This document shows, piece after piece, positions 57,011 through 64,000 of a DNA stretch of 64,000 nucleotides; the stretch's first letter is position 1; each line of letters starts with the position of its first letter. The notes beneath the pieces were generated by a model that did not search any database, was not told where the DNA came from, and was given only the letters and a program-made list of their open reading frames with translations. Made by a program: the position numbers and the translations under genes. Origin of the DNA: Torreya grandis (lineage: Eukaryota; Streptophyta; Pinopsida; Cupressales; Taxaceae); contig JARHVA010001738.1 of the NCBI GenBank assembly GCA_037957365.1, forward strand, positions 1,932,001 through 1,996,000, written 5' to 3'.

Positions 57011-58721
57011 ACAGAGCATGATGGAGGGAGATAATCATTAGAGAGGGTGACATAAATGGATATGAGTAAGGATGATAGAGAAACTACTAGACCCATGCAC
57101 ACACACATTAGATTTAATATGTTGTATGCATTGTGTGTTTGAATTATTAGAGTTAGTATGTTTTGTAAGTTAATTTATAGTTAGTTAATATATATGAAAT
57201 AAATATTGTATGGGATTGCATTATCTATGATTACTTATAAATAGTAATTAATGTTTCAATATGATTTTACAAGATTAATTTACTTGTGTTTTTTTATGAT
57301 TATGATTATGCAAATCTAGTAGATGATATCTAATTACTAATATATAGACTAACAAGATGTCTTAGCAATGTTTTTAAACCTAAATCTTTATATTATTTAT
57401 ATTCAATAATATAAATATATGTAAAGATATTAATATATAGAAAAACATAGTTAGCCTATGTAGATTAGTAATAACATAAGAAATTATCTTATTATGATTA
57501 AAATAAATAATTGATTGACCTACCATTTTGATATGGAAAAATAATTGATGTTGTGTTAGTTAATCCACCATAAAAGGGGGTTGGGGGAGATAGTTACCTT
57601 ATTCATTATTAAAGGATATTGTTTTATCCTAAAGATCTACACCTAATCTTGTGGTCATACACAGGCTATGTTGGAGTGGAAGTAATAATTATCATTGTTA
57701 ATAATGTGTTAAGTGGATTTTTTTAAGTGAAATTCCTGCAATTTTAACATGCATAGATTTGAATTGAGTATAATAATTATTTTTAAAATGTGGAAGAATG
57801 AATAAGTGAAATGAGGGATTTATTAAGTCTTATTAATGGTAACTAACTAGTTTTAAGTCACCATTAAAATGTAAAAACATGATTATTGCATTAGGATTGC
57901 AAGATGGTATAAAATTCATTCAAGGATTGAATGGATGATTTGGAGAGAATAAGAGGTGAAATGAGAAGCGAACAGGGGATGATGAAGAAGAGAAGAGAAA
58001 TATATAGAAAGGAGAAAAAATAATATAAGTGCAAATTCTATCTCAATCTTGGAAGCAAATTACTAGGCCCTTGATGAAATTACTTTCTTATGTTTGTATG
58101 ATGACTATTGTGGTTTGAGTTTTTGGGTTTAGAAATGTAAATAATTTTAAGTAAAGTTAGGCTTATCCCTATATATGGATCATCCATATATAGAAATAAG
58201 CCAAAATACATATAAATTCCTAAGACTACAAACTATTTTGTTGTGGTTGTTAATATATTAGGGTAAAACAAATTTAATTTTTAAAAATTATTATGCCCTA
58301 ATTGAACAAAAACCCTAGGTAGATGTTATGGTAGTATACGCATATATAACTAAGTTTTTGAGTCTTTTATGTGGGTACAATAATTTTAAATAAATGTTTA
58401 TCATTTAAATAAAAATTCAAATAAAATCAGATAATAGATATGATTTTTTAAGTCTATACACACACACATACATATATTATGTATATGGATATACATAGAA
58501 CTGAATTATTTTGATACAAACTAGGTTTGAGTTTCCATGATTTGTAAATGATTAATTATTGAATATCATATTATATTATTTAATTCTATTATCCTAAATG
58601 TCAATAAATAGTTAGTTGACTTGATAAATGACTGCGTAAAATTCAGTAGTCAAAAATTTCAAATAGAATTTAGATATATATAAATAATGGTTTAGATATT
58701 CAAGAAAGATAATATAGTCCA

Positions 58722-58732
58722 TGTGTTGTGTG

Positions 58733-58773
<41 letters not shown>
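58722..58773. repeat. Compound (GT)n-(TA)n microsatellite
   Basis: GTGTTGTGTGTGTGTGTG runs into about 15 TA units. A related short (CA)n/(TA) patch lies near 58458-58490. Confidence 0.95.
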
Positions 58774-58777
<4 letters not shown>

Positions 58778-59594
58778 TTACATATTATGTGAAATATTGA
58801 GTAAAGATAAATATGTGAATCAATGTTTGAAACTATGAATAATGAAAATGGATAGACTGTATAATATATTCTAAAATTAATAAACATTTATACCTTGTGA
58901 ACATATTGTTTAATATAACCTTAAGGCAATTTTTCACTCCAATATTTGACATTGATTATAATATCAGGGTGTAAATAAATATGGAATAGGGGATGTGTCT
59001 TAAGGAACATTTGGAATAGGGTATGTGACATTAAGGAACATAAAGACTAGTTTTTACTTATATTAAAAAAATATAAAGGAAGATAATATATTTTATTAGA
59101 TAATAGATAGTCAGATTGAGGAGGGGTTTTATAATAAAAATGTCCTTTAAATGTAGTTAGGAATTAAGTTAACTATATATTAGTATAGATAGATGTCTGT
59201 GAACAAAATGACCTCCTTTGGATTGTTTCGATTATGGATGTATCATAAATCAATTTGAATCTTGAGTTTTATATAGAACTTTTGAAAGGATATATAAATT
59301 ATTTATGGTTAAGATAAGTACAATATAGGAATTATGCTTATAATATTATGTTTTCCAAAAGTAATAACATCATTGAGAAATTTTAAATAATAGGGTATTA
59401 TATTTGAATGATTTTGGGGTCAAAATCATACCAATTCTAATATGGAGATTTCTGGGAATCTAGTAGAGGCTAAAATAAGATAATGAGATTCTTTTTAGAT
59501 GTATTAACTAGTTTATATAAATGATTATTGAATAAAATAGTCTTTAAGATAAATGGAAAAATACCATAGTATGGTAGAACAATATATATAATAT

Positions 59595-59598
<4 letters not shown>

Positions 59599-59644
<46 letters not shown>
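59599..59644. repeat. (TA)n microsatellite, ~23 units
   Basis: Uninterrupted TA alternation preceded by a shorter 'atatatata' patch at 59582-59594. Frames across it are artefacts. Confidence 0.95.
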
Positions 59645-59647
<3 letters not shown>

Positions 59648-61389
59648 GGTGAACTTACATCCCCATTCATATACGCATATAATAGGTATGAGTATATTAG
59701 ATGATTCCCATTTTTGTTCAAATATTAAAGTCACAAACATAAAGGATATCGTGCTTAATTTTTTTTGCATAAAGCCTTCATATAAATATAAATTGAAAAA
59801 AGATTGTGCTTAAGATTTATAATTTATTATGTATTTAAAAATCTGTAAGACTTCTATAATAATTAAGCAATATGTGAAATATATTATGAGAATGTTGGTT
59901 TTATTATATTGCATTTACATACGGAAAGTAGATTCTGTGTTATGAGTTGTAGTTTACTCATTTGGTAAATAAAATTATTTGTCATGATTTGTGTATGTAA
60001 TAAAATTATTATAAGGATAGAGATTCATTCATACATATGACTGACTAAATATATGAAAAATGATTATTCCTATTAATATCTCAAGTAATGCTTGTATTAG
60101 GAATAAGTTTATATGAATCCATAGGTTATTAAGAGTTTAATAAAATATCTCATTACTGGTACTAACTAATTAGTGAGATGAACTTTGCTAGCTTACTTAG
60201 CACCACCAATGCTAGATGAAGGTAATCCGATTATGTGGTGTGTATGATTTTTATTGATCCTAGAGATTAATAACTATTTGAAAACTTTGGACAAAGTAAT
60301 CTTAAATAGACATTTTTATTTCATATGTATGATTTAAATGCTTGTGTGATATCATGTTAGAACGTATTTTTTTAATGGTAAACATCATTTAGTAGAAATC
60401 TTATAACACATAGGTACTAACATGTTTTTCTAGATTCTTGTACCATCCATTTCATGTTTCAAGGATTGTGTGAGGCATCAATGTTCTATGGTTGGTGTGG
60501 AAAAATGCTTAGATTATGCTCTCCCTCCTCACTATAGTACTTATTTGGAGACTACACTTGAGATTATCAGTGATACAAGAGTTAGAGTGACTCAAGATCT
60601 ATAGATCATTTCATCCATCATTATATTTATGATGAGGCATCATGCCTATTGGAGATGTAAATCATATATTATCTATACATTAATAATAATGGTTGTATTA
60701 TTATACCATTTGTGGCTAGATTTTAATATGATTACTTTCCTCATGTTGTATGTTATGTTATGTAAGATGTGAGTAATCAGTAATTTTTATTTCTATATGT
60801 TTACTTATGTTAATATAATTATTTAGTATATTAAGGTCACTAATTAGATTTTTGTGGTGTAATATAATGAAAGAATAAGTGTGGTGTAAATATTTAAAAA
60901 AATATTAATACATTGTTTTAGTAAATCCTTATGGGGATGTTAAAATAAATGGATAGTTCGTAGGTTGTAACAAGGGTTATTAAATGGATTGACACTCATT
61001 TGAGATATTATTTTATTCCCCTTTGGACCAAGGAAGGTTTTTTTATATATTTTGATCTAAATCCTATTTTTAGTGGTTAGTTTTAATGTCATGTATGGAC
61101 CATGCAACTCATGTGTGAGACACTACATTTAGATTAATTCAGATTTAGGTGTTAATTAGTATTAATATATCTTAATAATTCTAATAAGTTTATTAATTTT
61201 AAGTATAATAGGTAGTTGGATCCATTAGGTAATTTGATTTTAGTATGTAAAAACTTATTAAACATTAGTGCGATAGAAGTTTGTCACTAAAAATTTCATA
61301 TTTTGTAAGATTTAATTAGGTTAATAATATTTATGTTATATATTTACCTATTTAAATTTTTTTATCAAGTTGTAGATTAAAAAACTAGT

Positions 61390-62030
61390 CTATAAATTTG
61401 AGAAACATTAGGAGGCATAAAATAAGTATGAAAACCAAGCTCAAAAGGAATAACCTTAGTACATAGAGTAGTAAAAATAGGTAGAGTCACAATAGTATAA
61501 TAAATATGAATAATAGCCTCATTACCTAAAGTGGAAGGAGAAATTATAATAGGTGGAATTGATTCATTAAAATATTAATTATTAGTTATAACATATATTC
61601 CTTAGATACAATTGCCTTAGGTCTTTTTATGTCTCTTAACATAGCTAAAATTGCATTCATTTCAAGAGGATTTTATATAATGATTTATGTGTATCCAATA
61701 GCTATTTTTATCATTTATTTATCCACATCAAAAAATTTATGTTTTGAGATCCACATCACTATTATTATTAATAACACATCAAAATCATTTTCATTCAAAT
61801 TATTTACATTTGCATTATTCATATCATTTATTTTTGTACCAATTAAATTATCATCCATGAGTATAGATAGAAGGAGTATAAACCTCATTAAAATATTTAA
61901 TTTTAATTTTAAAATTAACATAAGTACCAAACATTGGAATTTTATCAAAATCAATATGTCAACCACTCAATATATCACTTTGCCTAGTAGGTGTCTTAGA
62001 TCTAACCTTATTAACTAGAAAAAGAGAGAA
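61390..62030 (-). other. Unidentified broken minus-strand frame
   Basis: Minus-strand translation in one frame gives TRQSDILSG, IDFDKIPMFGTYVNFKIKIK and FNEVYTPSIYTH. Nearer 61.4 kb in a compatible frame it gives ESIPPIIISPSTLGNEAIIH, PIFTTLCTKVIPFELGFHTY and MPPNVSQIYRLVF. The last piece is protein-like over 60 codons without a stop. No family is recognised. The 129-codon plus-strand frame at 61629-62018 overlaps it and lacks motifs. Confidence 0.3.
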
Positions 62031-63500
62031 TTATAAAGACCATGTAATAAGATATGAGTAATGATAACACAATAATAAATCACACCTATTTAAAAATAAA
62101 ATATAGACTAATCACATAAAAATTAGACCATAAAAGGAATAAGAACATGAAACTATAATGTTGGCTGAAATAAAAACTAATTTCACCATAATATTTTATG
62201 GTAAAGTGGATTTAGATATTAATAACACTATACTAAAATATAAAATAATAAAAATGACATATCTATTCCAAATATAGTAAATAAGAACCTTCCTATGTTA
62301 TTTAGGGATAATTAATGAAAGCACCTATAATAATTGATAATTGACAAAGGGGATTGATATGTGCACACCTTATTTTTGACCCACCTGAAGTCTACTAGAA
62401 GTTGAAAATGTTATTGAAGGGTATATAAGTTTCATTAAATATGGTGATGGTACAATGAATTGACAAAAACATATTTTCCTGATATAATTTGACTAGTGTC
62501 AGAGTAGTATGATAGTGATAGTCTATCCTGAAATTGGAAATATAATTCTAAAAATGGTTAGATAGTTCAAAATTGATATAAAAATTTGTGAATCCCTTCA
62601 TCTATGCATACTAAACAGCAAAATATCTCAGATTAGATAATTTCAATATGAAAATACTATAATTTATTATCTTTTTTAGTATCCCTAATGTATGCCATAA
62701 GACCTTGTAAAATCATAAAAAATGATTTTATTTTTATAAGCCTAACTTAGCTAGACACCTACATTTTGGTAGGTTTAAAATAAACACTAATTAATGTAAA
62801 TAATAAAATATATGTATATTATAGTCCTTTCCCTTATCTTGTAGACATTAATTTCATGTACACTACCTAATAAATGTCTTTATATGTCATAAATTGCCTT
62901 CTTTTATATCCACCAACCCTATTTACATTTACACATGATAAGTACTTCATTAGTCACTATTTACCCTTGCTAACTTCTCAAATATCCTAAAATATATTAA
63001 AAGTCCATAACATATAAATTATCCCCCATCCTTACAACTTATCCCCTTATTAAAAAATCCATGAAATAATTTAACAAACCACCTCAAATTACTGCATCGT
63101 AAGAAGCAGTTTAGGCGTGTTTTGCCAAGAAAATGTAGAATCATTAGTGATTCCATATGATCAATATAAATTACTTATATATGTATTAAATTCACCCAAA
63201 CAAATCCTAAAACTAAATCTTAGGGTGGATAGAACACTCAAAAGATAAATAATTCTCAAGATATTTTGTAGTATATACATTGTGCCACCATGTCAAAGTT
63301 TTAAATCTTTGGTATGACTCTGTAGAAATTAGAAATACATCTTTGATACATATCATCATCCTAAGGCACTTAAAGGGTTATTAATGTGTTTCATTTTAGT
63401 ATAATTTCATTGTTTATCCTATTCTATGTAGTAATATAATCATTTTACTCCCTAAACCACCTTGGTTATATTTAGAATCCCTTTTCTTAAGTCATAAACA
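62031..63500. other. Gene-free AT-rich stretch
   Basis: Nothing recognisable was seen. Confidence 0.4.
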
Positions 63501-63509
63501 AACTTAGTT

Positions 63510-64000
63510 TTCTTAGGAATTTTATCATAATTAATGTCTATCATATGAATCAATACTGATCCTAATAAAATCAATACCAATTATTTGAATTGGTATCTAT
63601 CCCTATCAAAACTATTAAGTTATAGAATTTGAATGCATTTTTATAGATTTTTTCCATAACCCTAGTCTACTCTGGTCATTATATTTTCTTGCAAACATGG
63701 ACCCTATATTGACATGACCATTCCAAGAGAAACTCATGAGATAATAAATATTTTTTATTTATCTTTCATTCACCAACCCCTCTTTATTGATCAATGTGAC
63801 ATTGTGCCTGAGTTGAGTCTCTGCACCTTTGTGTTCACTCCTAATATTAATAACATCTCAGCCCAATTAGAAATTATCCAAGAAGATGAAAATTTGGATA
63901 GGATTATTAGCTTGATTAATTTTATTACATTAATGCAATAGATGAATAATATGTTTTTCCTTTAACATTGTTATCTAATTATCAATAAATATTTTTAATT
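63510..64000 (+). mobile_element. Possible Tat-type LTR fragment at the window end
   Basis: The stretch 'cccaattagaaattatccaagaagatga' near 63860-63890 matches the Tat/Ogre LTR at 21059-21085 ('accaattagaagtgatccaagatgagga'). The preceding 'tgtgacattgtgcctgagttgag' resembles 'gtgacatctcatttgagctag' there. Repeated 'caatac(t/c)(g/a)at' phrases at 63550-63580 recall the 'attgacat' motifs of that LTR. The 75-codon open frame at 63714-63941 covers it. Assignment is tentative because the fragment runs off the end. Confidence 0.4.

Larger units (their letters stand above)
57011..61380. other. Gene-free AT-rich DNA, partly chromovirus LTR
   Basis: No coding frame with recognisable motifs. A purine run AAAAGGGGGTTGGGGGAGA (57572-57590) resembles a polypurine tract, but no coding region or LTR pair goes with it. 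Two microsatellites lie inside (58722-58773, 59599-59644). Confidence 0.4.

Noticed and set aside
57572..57590. Second polypurine-like run downstream of the chromovirus
   Set aside because: No LTR pair or coding region can be attached to it.
61629..62018. 129-codon plus-strand frame rich in I, F and S
   Set aside because: No motif, and the opposite strand carries a more protein-like (though broken) frame. AT-rich DNA often gives such frames.

Overview
The window looks like intergenic DNA from a large plant nuclear genome. It is very AT-rich, has no intact host gene, and is packed with decayed LTR retrotransposons whose reading frames are broken by many stops. Several stops and lost LTR ends look like C-to-T or G-to-A changes (CAG to TAG, CGA to TGA, TG to TA), as expected of long-silenced, methylated plant repeats. 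Old, nested, slowly eroding insertions suggest a conifer or other gymnosperm, but that is inference. No rRNA, tRNA, CRISPR array or operon was seen.

Layout. 1-4272: low-complexity DNA with two decayed tandem repeats. 4278-9293: a complete non-autonomous Ty3/gypsy-type element on the minus strand, with 1.3 kb LTRs, a CAATG target duplication, an initiator-Met tRNA primer site and a polypurine tract. It encodes only gag and protease, and its LTR ends carry a 53-54 bp ladder of extra primer-site copies. 9299-12159: unassigned DNA with a (TG)n tract. 12160 to about 38393: an older minus-strand Ty3/gypsy element (gag at 36.1-37.5 kb; protease, RT, RNase H and integrase at 15.3-19.4 kb). It is split by a 16.1 kb plus-strand Tat/Ogre-lineage element (19976-36106), and a further Tat-like LTR remnant lies at about 13.0-15.06 kb.

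The Tat/Ogre element carries gag, protease, RT, RNase H, a second archaeal-type RNase H and integrase. Between integrase and the 3' LTR it holds an antisense gene for a plant mobile domain (PMD) protein. From about 38.4 to 46.7 kb lies a giant closed palindrome with 4.1 kb arms and a spacer of about 10 bp. Each arm has a long LTR, a primer-binding-like site and the start of the internal region, and each encodes the same antisense protein-like frame.

The right part holds a Ty1/copia-like gag remnant (48.5-49.1 kb), a second broken PMD gene (51.2-53.2 kb, plus strand), a 327 bp AT/AC microsatellite, a truncated chromovirus-like Ty3/gypsy pol (54.1-56.7 kb) with polypurine tract and 3' LTR start, then AT-rich DNA with microsatellites and two unidentified broken frames. 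A possible Tat-type LTR piece runs off the end. Nothing here is expected to act as a functional gene set. The interest lies in retroelement structure: LTR-end growth, gag/protease-only design, palindrome formation, antisense extra genes and repeated PMD association.
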